DNA of 64,000 bases from Trissonchulus latispiculum (GCA_030248195.1 JASAND010006839.1:1-64000); one strand, 5' to 3'; positions 47,106-57,791 are shown, counted from the first letter of the stretch. Notes: generated from the sequence alone by a model not told the origin. Numbers and translations: made by a program.

Positions 47106-47388
47106 GTCAAGTAAGTCAGTGTGGAAATATTTTCTCAAAATAGGGTGGACGCGTTGGAGAAAAAGGGAGCAAATTTCCAGATTGCCAACCGGCAACTAGA
47201 CCCTCTCCCAAAAAATATGACGAAAATCGCCACCTGGGCCATATGGCCCATCCGACATTAAAGGGTTAGTGACGTTATCCTTTCTACTTAGATAAAAATT
47301 AAATTATAACATGCTTGAAAAATTAGGAACATGTATTTATTGTAAGAAAAAATTTCGACATCGTTTAATCTGGAATTTCGTTATTTTT

Positions 47389-47850
47389 TATTTTCATGCT
47401 TGTGATTTTTTCAAATTTTGTTAAGTTATTTTGTGTGTACTAAAAAATGCAGTTTTGTAATTGTCTAAATTAATTTTAACGAATTTATAAAATTTTTTCA
47501 TTCTAAAATTATATACAATTGGTAACTGAAGGAAGGTGGGCACTTTCGTTTGAACAATAAAACGCCGAATGAAAACTTTAACAAGCTTATATATTTGAAG
47601 ATAGACCCCATTATATAATGAAAAGGTTAGAGCCCGTTGGGATGTAGTTGAAAATTAGTTACCTTTGGGTATATCTTCTCAAAAAATTGGTAAATAGAAG
47701 TGGTGTTCTCAGGACGAAAGATGAAAGCACCATTGTTTATGGAAAAACTGAATTTTACACGAATAGAAAACTTTGAAAGTTGAGTACTTATGTATTTTCA
47801 TATTTTTAAGCTATATACTTCTTCGTCATCTGAGACGAAAGTCGATCAAA
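47389..47850. other. unassigned AT-rich DNA
   Basis: No gene or repeat recognised. Confidence 0.35.
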
Positions 47851-47857
47851 GTTCAAG

Positions 47858-48481
47858 CAAGAGTTTATAATAGGAAGAGTACGTCACCGTACCCTTCCTA
47901 GTGCTTTTCAGCTTCTAGATGCTCGGCACATTAAGGCCGAAATCTCGGGGGGGGGGTCACGGTTAACACTGTTAACCATGTGTTTATATGCGTTTGAACT
48001 AAAACGCATCTGATTGGCTGTTCGCTTACCTCATGTCAATTTTACGTGTATAAGCTGACCCCCTCCGAGATCTCGGGGGGGGCTCAGCTTAACGTTGTTA
48101 AGCGTGTGTTTATATGCGTTTGAACTGAAATGCATTTGATTGGTTACTTAGCTATCGTAGCCCTCACCAGTGCGTTTCAATAGCAGCAGCGAAGCAGCCA
48201 ATCAAATGCATTTCAGTTCAAACGCATATAAACACACGCTTAACAACGTTAAGCTGAGCCCCCCCGAGATCTCGGGGGGGTCAGCTTATACACGTAAAAT
48301 TGACATGAGGTAAGCGAACAGCCAATCAGATGCGTTTTAGTTCAAACGCATATAAACACATGGTTAACAGTGTTAACCGTGACCCCCCCCCCGAGATTTC
48401 GGCCTTAATGTGCCGAGCATCTAGAAGCTGAAAAGCACTAGGAAGGGTACCGTGTCGTACTCTTCCTATTATAAACTCTTG
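47858..48481. mobile_element. CAAGAGT foldback MITE, copy 3
   Basis: Ends CAAGAGTTTATAATAGGAAG and complement, with a perfect 7-bp duplication GTTCAAG (47851-47857, 48482-48488). The 624-bp palindrome shares its interior with copy 2 (GATGCTCGGCACATTAAGG, CCGAAATCTCGG, CGGTTAACA). Confidence 0.88.
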
Positions 48482-48488
48482 GTTCAAG

Positions 48489-49142
48489 TAACGAACCGTC
48501 TGCAGAAGTAATCTGTTAGCTACTTTTGTGTAATCAATCAGCTGTATATTTCCTAGTTAAGTATAACTTTAATACATATGTTCCTCTTATCGATTTCGCT
48601 TTCAGCTTTCAAATATTTTAACTGCATTTAAACATTTTGGAAACTATTAGCTTCTTTAGAGGCAATGTAGTCTTGTCAAAGAACTAAGAAATTTTATCTC
48701 CAGTATATATCTCTCAATTCCCAGCACTTTGTGCTGAAACATTTAGCTGTTTTCAAAATTCTGTTCACAAGGCGCTGCCTGTCTTTAGATGCACAGTATA
48801 ATTGCGCCGTTGATTGTCGAAACAGTTAGCTCAACCAAACTAAAGACAAGTTTTAATGTAGGGCTGTGCATATAATATAGTAACAGCATTAATAATGAAC
48901 CAAATCCAACGTAAGCCAAAAACATTCAAAGTACACAAAAAGTTTATTATCGCTTTATTCCAATTGATCTGCAGTATTGCTTTGTAATTTTGACTGTATG
49001 CCTGCATTAAGTGTTAAATAATAATAAAATTGTAACCACAAATTTTGTACTTGGAACCGGGAACCGAAAGCTAGAACCGAAATCGGTACTCTAGAACCGG
49101 AAACGGTTTCGAAAATTGGAACTGGAAAATTGGAAATTCCAA
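48489..49142. other. unassigned DNA with AACCGGAA words near 49060
   Basis: No gene. GAACCG/CCGGAA words are repeated at 49045-49105, leading into the large repeat. Confidence 0.3.
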
Positions 49143-49645
49143 CTATAGTTCCAGACACTGAAACAGAAACTAAGCCACTGAAACTGGAATATTGATTGAT
49201 AGGCCGCCGACTGAAACTGAAACTAGTTTGAGCAAAAACCTAAAACAATGACTAAATGAAACTGGTATTCAGTTTTTTCTTCAAAACCAGAATACATATT
49301 TGAAGCTTTAAGCAGCTATTTGGTTAATATTCTGCATTGGGGACCTGAATAATCATCAACATATGCTCTACATTATTTCTTAAGGCTAAAAATTGCCTTT
49401 CTTCGATCGAACTGAAACCTCCGCTTGAAACTAAACCTGAAATAAGGAAAGTATTTTGTGTCACCCGAAACTTACGGCCGATTACAGCAAATCTGAGATT
49501 AGTTAGATCTTAATTCATGTGCAGGGGTAAGATTAAAATTTGACTAACTTAACTTAACTAACATTTGACTCCAATCTAACTCCTCAGCACGGTACACAAG
49601 GACAAGCCCTCAGTTGATTTGCTGGAGCGCGGGGTAAAATTCTGA

Positions 49646-49931
49646 GGGGGGCGTTTCAAAAGACGCTCCTAAGCTTAGGAGCACTCCTAAATGGGGCTTA
49701 GGTAGTTAGTTAGAAGAATACCGTTTCAAAACATTCTCCTAACTTAGGAGCCGGTACCACCGCTCCTAACTTTTCTCCTAAGTTAGGCTAGAGAATGTCA
49801 GTGTAAACTTAGGCGAATTCTTTTAACTTCTAGTTCTAACTACGCCTTAAGAGCTCCTAACTATTCTCCTAAGTCTGCTCCTAAGCGGGCTTGGGAGCAG
49901 ACTTAGGAGAATCTTTTGAAACGCTTCCCAG
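49646..49931. mobile_element. MITE of CTCCTAAGTTAGGAG words
   Basis: Ends GGGGGGCGTTTCAAAAGA and complement of TGGGAAGCGTTTCAAAAGA. The interior iterates CTCCTAA/TTAGGAG. Copy B of the large repeat supplies the empty site (ATTCTGATTTG near 61780), showing a target duplication of only 1-2 bp. Confidence 0.75.
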
Positions 49932-50044
49932 ATTTGTTCAGAGCCACTGAAATCTTAGTTACGACTAAAATCTAAGTACCTTTGTGGAACGAAGAATCTT
50001 ACAAAAAGAAGATCAAGACTAACTAATAGCTATTTAGTTAGAAG

Positions 50045-50463
50045 CAAGAGTACATAATGATAAGAGTATGACAAGCCTAACGCTCTATGCAGTGAAGGCC
50101 AAAACTATGCTATGCGCGCTATCGGCTGACTCCCCCCCCCACAAATTGACCCCTTCTCACACCGCCCCCATATGGGAACGTGGTCCAAACGGGGGTCGCT
50201 CACTGTTTTGCATAATTACACGTTGGAATTAATAGCGGCCCAAATTGGGGAGGGGGTTTAAGCGTGTATGTTTAACACTTGCATGTAAAAAAACATGCTA
50301 AGCGAGTGAGTGACCCCCGTTTGGGACTATGTCCCATATAGGGACGATGTGAGAGGGGGTCAATTCGTGCGGGGGGAGTCAGCCGATAGCGCGCATAGCA
50401 TAGTTTTGGCCTTCACTGCATATAGTGTTAGGCTTGTCATACTCTTATCATTATGTACTCTCG
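50045..50463. mobile_element. CAAGAGT foldback MITE, copy 4
   Basis: Starts CAAGAGTACATAATGATAAG; the right end is CTCTCG with one change. Duplication TTAGAAG/CTAGAAG (one mismatch). The arms differ inside from copies 2 and 3 but carry the same C/G-run plus short-word design. Confidence 0.8.
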
Positions 50464-51165
50464 CTAGAAGTAATAAGGAGAAACTGGCCTGTACTAAACT
50501 AAAATCGCCAACTGAAACATGAGAGAGGGCCCACACCCCGGGCCGGCTAGACGCGATTGGTTCAGCAAACACGGCCCCGGCACCATAAATTTCTAAGCGG
50601 CTCAACTCTACACAAATGCTGCCCGTATCCAACTCTCCTACAGTCCAACAAAATCGTAAAAACCTTTAAAAATTAATCAACTAGATAGGAATACCGGGAT
50701 AGCCAGCTCACAAGCCACGACCAATCCCCAGAAGCAAAAATCAAAAATTTAAAGCATCTCCCCATGATCCTCACCAGGAAATAAGTCCTTCAAAACAGGA
50801 CAAAAGATCTTTACTAACAAACACAGCACGAAATATTTTATTCAGAATAAATAAATAAACCATCAGACACAATTACAATATATAAGACGGACAAAACACA
50901 AAAAGTATTAGACTGCACGAAAAGCATTAAAAACCAAACGCAGATATCTGCACAACACATGACAGACATTACAAATTTTCATAGGATAGTTCCTGTTCAC
51001 TGACATAGCCGCATAACAAACAAATATGTAACAATGATAAAGCTAAACAAATATGCACAAAAATTAAATACACGAAATTAATAAACGGTAAACTATAACT
51101 AAGTTTTGAATAAGGACATGCAAGACATAGGGTTCTTCATAATGTAATAAATCAGCAATATGCTT

Positions 51166-51620
51166 GAAACATTAAGATCTACGAAATGTAAATGGGGGTG
51201 GCTTCTCAGAGCATATTATACTACAGGCAGACTACGGTGAAATTTTGCGAAAACAGGAGCTTCCCAGCACTTATTCACTATAAAATCTAACTTTCCATGG
51301 AATGGAGCTTTTTAACCATATATAAAACTACCAAATGGTATCTAACTGATGAAACTGCGCGTGAATTCATAGATTTTATATTAATACAAATAAGTGGTAA
51401 TTTTGTATCCTGCGTCTGATTTCTAACAGATTGTGTTGATGAAAACAGATGGCAACTCTAAAGCTCTATTTTACTGCCAACACAATAACAGAAAAACTAC
51501 AACTGTGCGATTTCCCTATAGCAATAATGGGAGGGGGCGTATAATTAGTGTAGTACCGTAATGGCTTTTGACATTTTAGAATCGATCGTTTTCGAAAAAA
51601 CATCAGCGCAGCATGTTTAC
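51166..51620. other. unassigned DNA
   Basis: No gene. Immediately left of the Tc1/mariner element. Confidence 0.3.
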
Positions 51621-51622
51621 TA

Positions 51623-52008
51623 CAGTGGAGCTCAGAATCAGGGTACCTTTTGAGTGCGTTCGCGTTTCTTGATTCCGAGCGCGTTTTGTGACTGCGCTTA
51701 ATGATTCTTACTTAACTGCTAGCTAACAGTGCTTTGTTCATAGCGAAGGCAAAGCCTGTGCTGACTTTTCATTTTACAGCTGAAGTCCAATTTTTGGCTG
51801 GCTTTTTGCAAGCTGAATGTTTGTTTGTCTAGCCTTATAGTGAATGGAGATTTACAACAGAAAGAGTGGTACACTGAAAAACTATGCTACAAAAAGTGAC
51901 ACTGCTTTGATGCAGACATGTACCTACCTAGCAAATAGCAAATCTTTATGCCTGTATAAACTAAGTCTACTACTGCTGTTTGTGTACTTTTTTGGTGGTC
52001 ATTGTAGC
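51623..52008. repeat. left terminal inverted repeat of the Tc1/mariner element
   Basis: About 386 bp, nearly identical to the complement of 54378-54763; similarity fades after TGTACTTTTTTGGTG-TCA-TGTAG. Confidence 0.9.
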
Positions 52009-52183
52009 CTTCAGTGTGCCTTTACGCTATTAGACTGCAATGCTTTTGCTGGATTTGATCTTTTCTTCTATCGTTTAAGAGATATCTTACCAAGTTACAG
52101 GTTATAATAACAATAGTAATAGCGAACATTTTGTTATATTTAAACAAAAACCAGCAAAACCAAATTTTGTTTTCACTGGTCCC

Positions 52184-52727
52184 TTAGTTTTCTGGAGACG
52201 CAGCTTGAGAGCCAGGTGGGTCCTCTGCAGCTTGATTTGGAGTTTCTTCTGCAGGCACGGGATACTTCTGACGGCGTAGGTAGGTGTCAATCGCTTTTAT
52301 GCAGGCAGCCCAAGACCTTTCGGCAGTTTCAAAATTTTCAAGAGGCTTTCTCCGGAAAATTTCTTCCTTCAGACGTGAAAGCTTCTCTTGATCTATGGGT
52401 GATTTGCCTCGTGTACCGGAACAGTTTTTGCCGGCAACTTCTTCTTGACTAAAAAATTCACGAAACAGTCTCAAAGCGAAGGCGGTTCGACTTGGAGCGC
52501 AGAGGCTCCAAGCCTCCAGACTAGCTTCATCCAAGTTCAGCAGATTTCTTGCATCTGCGTGCTCAGCTCTTTGAGGCTCCTCATCCAGCACTGCCACGGG
52601 ATCATCTTCATTACGATCTTGGGGATGATTAGCCTGTGGATGGGTTAATTGAGACAGTCTTTCTAGGATTATTTCTTGATTCCTGATGATCGTATCTAGT
52701 TTGGAAGAAACACTGGAACTTTCCAAG
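52184..52727 (-). CDS. BEN-like domain exon inside the Tc1/mariner element
   Basis: A frame of about 180 codons on the opposite strand from the transposase, ending TAA at 52184. A clean acceptor (TTTTATTTCAG) ends at 52728 and there is no in-frame ATG, so an upstream exon is expected on the minus strand. Residues 1-30 look like a coiled coil (KLDTIIRNQEIILERLSQL). Residues about 80-155 (FALRLFREFFSQEEVAG, NCSGTRGK, DQEKLSRLKEEIF, then W...CIKAIDTYLRR) resemble the BEN domain, a DNA-binding and protein-contact fold of chromatin regulators. Head-to-head with the transposase, 83 bp apart. The BEN assignment is from remembered pattern only. Confidence 0.6.
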
Positions 52728-52810
52728 CTGAAATAAAATTTTACAACCTTCGCTACTTCAAGAAAGTTCCTTTTCTTAATGATTTAAACTTGTTGTTAAA
52801 TTGTTTATTA

Positions 52811-54171
52811 ATGGTTCTGTCTAAGTTTATCCGTTTAAATGATTATGCCAAGCAACGGATAATCCTTTTGCGAAAGCAAGGTCGTAAATGGACCGAAATC
52901 AGTGATCAACTTCAAAGCGAAAACTATAGATTCACCCCCAAAGCCGTCAGGAAATTTTATGCCCGATACTGCGCGCGTCGAACTATCTTCAACAATAAAC
53001 CTACAGGGCGTCGTCCTGTGGCCATTAACGAAGAAATACCACGGTACATTGATCGGCAGCTACAGATAAACAACGAGCTTTCAGGACCTCAATTACAGGT
53101 ATATAGCAAAAACTACAGCAGTAGCTGAGTGAAAAACTAAAACAAAGACCTGAGTGAATGCTGTAAGACTGTTGTACCCTTTTAAAAAACTTAAAAATTT
53201 TGGCAGATTTTGAAAACAAAATTGAAATTTTATATTACAGCTAAAGCTAGTTTACATTATTTTTAATTTTCCTTAATTCATGCTTAAGGTACGAGCAAGT
53301 CAAACATTTCTATTCACGGAACAAATAGAACAAATTGTCAAAAGTTTATCGGAAAAGCTCCCGCCAAGTTCCCAAACTACGCTAATGTATGAAGGACAAA
53401 ACAAGTTTGCTTTTGTTGCAGAGAATTATCAGAAGTCGATTCCAGACTGATTTGCATCTCAGCAAAATTAAAAGAATCCGTAAAGATCTAGGTTGGATCT
53501 CAGTGCGTTCAAAACCATGCCAGATAGTCAGAAGCGAGAACAGGCCTCCTCGTCTGCAGTTCGCAAAGGACGTGCTGAACGGCAGGATTGAGATTAAAAG
53601 CCTATGCTTTACCGACGAATGTACGATACAGCTGGAGCAGCACAAATCTACCTGCTTTCGAAAGATAGGAGGAACCCCTCTAATTGTCCTAAAAAGCAAA
53701 GCTAAACATGCAGCTAAAGTGCATGTTTGGGCAGGCATTTCCTGGGACGGGCCGACTAAAATTTGTATTTTCGACGGCAAAATTAGAATGGACAGTATGC
53801 TGTTTTGCCGGATTTTAGACAAATTTTACGTAGAATTTCTTGCTCATCATCCAGGTGCCGTCCTTCAAATGGACAATGACCCAAAACACAAAAGCAAATA
53901 TACACAACAACACATGCGAAATCTAGGAATTGTTCCATTGAAATGGCCCTCAGAAAGCCCTGATTTGAATCCTATAGAGTGTGTATGGCACGAAATTAAA
54001 GAGTTTCTGCGATCGGAAGTTAAGCCAACAAAATTAGAAGAACTGAGGAACGGAATTCTGACCTTCTGGAAGACCCGAGTGAACACGGAATTTTGCCGAA
54101 GATATATAAAACATATTTATAAAGCTGCCCCACAAGTTATTCAAGCAAACGGTGGCCCTACCTTATGCTAG
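52811..54171 (+). CDS. Tc1-like DD34E transposase (345 aa, one intron)
   Basis: Cut-and-paste transposase. Exon 1 is 52811-53098 (ATG; helix-turn-helix region with KQRIILLRKQGRKWTEI and the GRRP linker), ending at donor caattacag|gtatat. Exon 2 is 53422-54171 after acceptor tttgttgcag. The join is phase 0 and reads through SGPQLQ into RIIRSRF and RIRKDLGW, the second DNA-binding helices. Catalytic residues are seen in FTDECTIQLE, MDNDPKHKSK and PDLNPIECVWHE, with 34 residues between the second Asp and the Glu. The length is normal for Tc1. The intron (323 bp) has in-frame stops, so splicing or a mutant copy must be assumed; I favour splicing. Confidence 0.9.
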
Positions 54172-54377
54172 AATTAATGTTCACTGTCATTGTTCTTATG
54201 ATGCAAGAATAATCTTAAAATTTTTACTAACGAAAATAGTGCAATAAGTGATATCAAAATTTATGATTTTATGACGTTGTCTATGCAAGTAAATGTTAAA
54301 GCCAGTAACTGTTAGGTATCTGGTGTGCAAAATGCTAGTGTGTGTAAGATGTAGAGTCAACTCTGTTAAAGTCAAAA

Positions 54378-54763
54378 CTACAGTGAGCACCAAAAAAAGT
54401 ACACAAACAGCAGTAGTAGACTTAGTTTATACAGGCATAAAGATTTGCTATTTGCTAGGTAGGTACATGTCTGCATCAAAGCAGTGTCACTTTTTGTAGC
54501 ATAGTTTTTCAGTGTACCACTCTTTCTGTTGTAAATCTCCATTCACTATAAGGCTAGACAAACAAACATTCAGCTTGCAAAAAGCCAGCCAAAAATTGGA
54601 CTTCAGCTGTAAAATGAAAAGTCAGCACAGGCTTTGCCTTCGCTATGAACAAAGCACTGTTAGCTAGCAGTTAAGTAAGAATCATTAAGCGCAGTCACAA
54701 AACGCGCTCGGAATCAAGAAACGCGAACGCACTCAAAAGGTACCCTGATTCTGAGCTCCACTG
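54378..54763. repeat. right terminal inverted repeat of the Tc1/mariner element
   Basis: Complement of 51623-52008. Much longer than the tens of bases usual in mariner and longer than the roughly 200-bp IR/DR type. Confidence 0.9.
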
Positions 54764-54837
54764 TAACTGACAAGTCCCGCCACCAAGATTTTGGCCTTAA
54801 CATTTCGAGCACTTTGCAGGTTTATTACACTAGGAAA

Positions 54838-55180
54838 GGTCTGGGGCAAGTTTCATAAAAATGTTCTCGAGTCTAGTAGCTAAACTACGCTTGAAGCTTT
54901 CGGGATCCTCAAGACACGCTGAAAAGTTCTCGAGTTCTCTAGTCAAGTTCTAGAAATTTTTGCCAACTTGAGACCTACTCGACAAATTTTTAAAAATCTA
55001 AACTTATAAATTTTTTCTTCCCCTTTCAATAATAGTTGACGTAATAAATCACCATAAAATTGTCCGTAGACACATTTACATATAAATGTTTAATACAGAA
55101 GAGGTTGTTTGTTGTCATTGAAAATAGACTGCCCGAGAACTCGAAAAGGTTATTTATGAAATTGGCCCTGGTATCTTACT
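54838..55180. repeat. MITE of CTCGAGTTCTAG words
   Basis: Ends GGGGCAAGTTTCATAAAAA and complement of GGGCCAATTTCATAAATAA. The interior repeats TCTCGAGT, GTTCTAGAA and GAACTCGA. Lies just downstream of the ARS2-like exon (on that gene's strand). Confidence 0.6.
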
Positions 55181-55281
55181 CTGTCTAGTTAGTTGTATAT
55201 ATTATATATCGTTTACAACACAAAGAGCGCAGTACATAGCACTAAATTTACATTTACTCAACAATAACACAATAAAAATAC

Positions 55282-55461
55282 GACGCGGCTGAGTGCCTTC
55301 GGTGTCGTAGTAGGCGCAGCCGTAGTAGTCTACGGAATGGACAATCCGCAGGTACAGTAGGAGACGATCCAGGATTTTGGTCAGATTGCCATCACGTTCC
55401 GGCTGTTTCTGACTGCCGCTGCCTCCGCTACCGCTAGCGGCTCCACGGTTGCTGGGACGAT
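55282..55461 (-). CDS. SRRT: exon of an ARS2/Serrate (SRRT) homologue
   Basis: ARS2 links the nuclear cap-binding complex to RNA processing and microRNA biogenesis. The exon begins after acceptor tttttctgcag and encodes a Gly/Ser-rich linker, then ERDGNLTKILDRLLLYLRIV followed by HSVDYY. That matches the ERD-x(2)-L-x-K-x-LD-x-LLLYLRIVHS-x-DYY stretch of ARS2 before its CGIIHVRG segment. The likely donor is cgtc|gtattt at 55281. Neither the preceding nor the following exon was found; downstream exons would have to lie beyond the Tc1/mariner element. It may belong to a gene with very long introns, or be an isolated fragment. Confidence 0.7.
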
Positions 55462-55854
55462 CTGCAGAAAAACAGTAGAAAATTGCAAAATTGCAGGCAG
55501 CAATCAAATAGCAATAGACTCGGCCCCAGCAGACAGGCCTAGAGCCGTGCAATATGATCCTCAGAAAGTCCGACACATTGCACGAACGAACCCCAGCACC
55601 GGTGTAACAGTAAATTATTACTCCCCGTAAATTATTACTCCCCAGTAATCATTTCCTAGGAAATTTTTACTCCCGCTAGGAAATTTTTACTCCCCCACCC
55701 TTTAAATTTTTACTTTTCCAGTAATAATTTCCCTTTGAATTTTTCCTCACCCAGTAATACTGCTATTAATACCTAGATTGATTGACAAGCGGTGCCTTGG
55801 ATTGACACAGTTTCATAAACCTAATCCATCGGTGGGTCCGTGGACAGTGCACCA

Positions 55855-56234
55855 TGCAAGCTGGAGGGCTGCTACTTAACAAATGTGTTCTACACAAATA
55901 TCTTCAGGGACGTTTTTTAGTCGCCCTGATTGCTGCTTCCTAGCTGCAGTAATCGCTTGACAAATTTGGAAAAAGTAGGCAAAATACAGGTTGTGCACAC
56001 ATTTCAGCTTATTTCTCTATAACGAAGAGCGATTTCACAATAAATAAACAATCGTCCCCAGCTATTGGATGGAGGTATCGAATGATATAACCGATGTCTC
56101 GCGAAAAAATTTGCTTGAGTCTGCAAAAAATCTGGAGAATTATACTTTTTCTAAAATGTATTAAAAATTTTTTTACTGTGTAATGAGTAATAATGGTGCA
56201 AGCAAACTTTATGTGACCAAAGGGAATCACCACC
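55855..56234. mobile_element. truncated GGTGGTGATTCC element
   Basis: Matches one half of 29560-30538 in reverse orientation and ends GGAATCACCACC next to TTAA at 56235-56238. The other end is missing. Confidence 0.65.
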
Positions 56235-56316
56235 TTAAAGTGGTGGTATTGTTTCCCGTATTTTGGGTGATTGCTTTCGCGTTTGCGAAAGGTGTGCTTC
56301 CATTGCTTTGTTTTAA

Positions 56317-57791
56317 GGTGGTGATTCCTTTTGGGCACATATACATATATTGTTTATTGACGGTTCAAATCAAGATGAAATTTGATGAAACTTTCCAAAA
56401 TAAGTTCTTTTAGCATTCTAATACCCTCCGCGCAATCCCGCTTCAAAAATTAGACGTCTCCGCTCAGGGTGGTTTTTGTCAATTTTTGACAGTTAGGTAG
56501 TTGCTGTACAGCTATGATTTCTTCCAGCGATTGTGGAGCATTTACTATGCAAGCTAGATGGTTGCCACTTACTGGACGTATTTTACACTAAAATACCCAA
56601 GGACCCTTTTTTCGTTGTCCCGATTGATGCTTTCTAGCTAAAGTTGGTCGCTTGTCAAAGTTTGGAAAAGTAGGCAAAATCCAGGTTGCGCATACATTTT
56701 AGCTAATTTCTATATAACGAAGAGCGGTTTCATAAGAACTAAAAAATGTCCCCACAGAGTTGGCTCCGGGTCCAAAATTTCAGACCCGGCCCAGACCCGG
56801 ACCCGTTAGGCCGGACCCGGACCCGTCCAGACCCGGATCCGGGTACCCGGATCTAAAAAAGAACCAGTTTGCATTTCAAACCTTCACTGCATTCTGAAAT
56901 TTCACTTTCAGCTTTATTAATAGCCCAGTCATGAATAAAACCTGTGATAAGCTTTAGGTAAATTTATTTTACGCTTTACGACAACTTTTATATGATTTGA
57001 GAGCTAGGGCTAGTTTGGGATCTCGTTTGGATATCGGTAGCAGTTTTTGTCATGAGTCCAGAGACACTATTGCTCTGGAAGAAAGAAGGTGAACCAATTT
57101 TTGGTGACTTGTATTCTAAAACAATGTCCTTGAGCTTGTTTAGTAGATTTATTTTTGCGTGCATTGTAAAATCTTATACTAACTCAATTCGAGTTATCAT
57201 ATTTCTGCTTCCAATTCTAGTTTACATATTTTGTTTCTAGCCCAGCAGAGCAACATAAATTAGAAAGACAACAACAACAACAACAAGCTAGACAACTACT
57301 AAGCATTCTATCTCAATGCCTAACACATCAGTTCCACCAATATTTTTTTAGAAAAACAACACATTATAATGTTTAAGATCCCTAAAGGTGTACCAAAATC
57401 CAGTTTCTTCAGTATTTTGGACCTGGACCGGGATTCGGACCCGCGGGTCCTAAAGTTGGACCCGGACCCGGCCCGGCCCGCGGGTAGCCGCGGGTCCCCG
57501 CGGGTACCCGGACCCGGCGCCAACTCTGTGTCCCCAGCTATTTGATAGTGAAATCGAAGAGATGTGGCCGATGCCTCAAGAAAAAATTTACTTTAGCCTG
57601 TAAAAAATCTGGAAAATTAAATTACTTCGAAAATGCAGTAAATGATTTCCAATAACTAAAATTAGTTTCGTTGTATTCATTAGAAAGAGCAAATGTTAAG
57701 CTCCATTTTGATATAAAAATGGCTTCTTAACTCCAAGTAATGGTTGAGTAATAATGGTTCAAAGTTGATGTCTCCAAAAGGAATCACCACC
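56317..57791. mobile_element. GGTGGTGATTCC TTAA element, carrying a hAT-like MITE
   Basis: TTAA at 56313-56316 and 57792-57795. The interior matches 29560-30538 in reverse orientation, except for the insertion at 56755-57528. Confidence 0.75.
56755..57528. mobile_element. hAT-like MITE of CCGGGTCCGGGTC words
   Basis: Starts CAGAGTTGGC, ends GCCAACTCTG, with a perfect 8-bp duplication TGTCCCCA (56747-56754, 57529-57536). The arms are strings of GACCCGG and complement. A 62-codon frame at 57052-57240 (ETLLLWKKEGEPIFGDLYS) faintly recalls a hAT dimerisation region. Confidence 0.85.

Larger units (their letters stand above)
43425..47118 (+). mobile_element. APE-type non-LTR retrotransposon (LINE), full length but decayed
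   Basis: Bounded by a perfect 9-bp duplication GTGTGGAAA (43416-43424 and 47119-47127), and the uninterrupted arm of the host foldback shows the empty site. A GC-rich 5' leader of about 385 bp precedes the first ORF. There is no poly(A); the 3' end carries a short AAGTCAAGTAAGTCA repeat just after the stop. The order is N-terminal ORF, endonuclease, reverse transcriptase, C-terminal domain. At least three frameshifts and two stop codons disable it. The build resembles RTE/CR1-group elements; the clade was not resolved. Confidence 0.9.
42533..47388. mobile_element. large foldback element interrupted by a LINE
   Basis: Left arm 42533-43090 and right arm 43145-43424 plus 47119-47388 are inverted copies (for example GGATGGGCCATATGGCCC at 42667 and its complement at 47240). 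Without the LINE the element would be about 1.16 kb. An internal boundary at AACCCTTTAATGTCGGA suggests two nested units. No coding frame of its own. Confidence 0.8.
49143..51165. repeat. large dispersed repeat, copy A
   Basis: Collinear with 61302-64000 over more than 2 kb: GGCCGCCGACTGAAACTGAA head, GAAGCTTTA-GCAGCTATTTGG, TTCAGAGCCACTGAAATC, then the AT-rich CATCAGACACAATTACAATA part to CAGCAATATG. It has been entered by the MITEs at about 49646-49931 and 50045-50463. No protein is recognised; class unknown. Confidence 0.75.
51623..54763 (+). mobile_element. Tc1/mariner element with long inverted repeats and two genes
   Basis: Flanked by TA (51621-51622, 54764-54765). It starts CAGTGGAGCTCAGAATCAGG and ends with its complement. 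Encodes a DD34E transposase on the plus strand and a BEN-like exon on the minus strand. The transposase frame is intact once one intron is removed and the arms are almost identical, so insertion looks recent. On the right flank (about 54783-54845) is a remnant of a CAAGAGT-type MITE arm. Confidence 0.9.
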
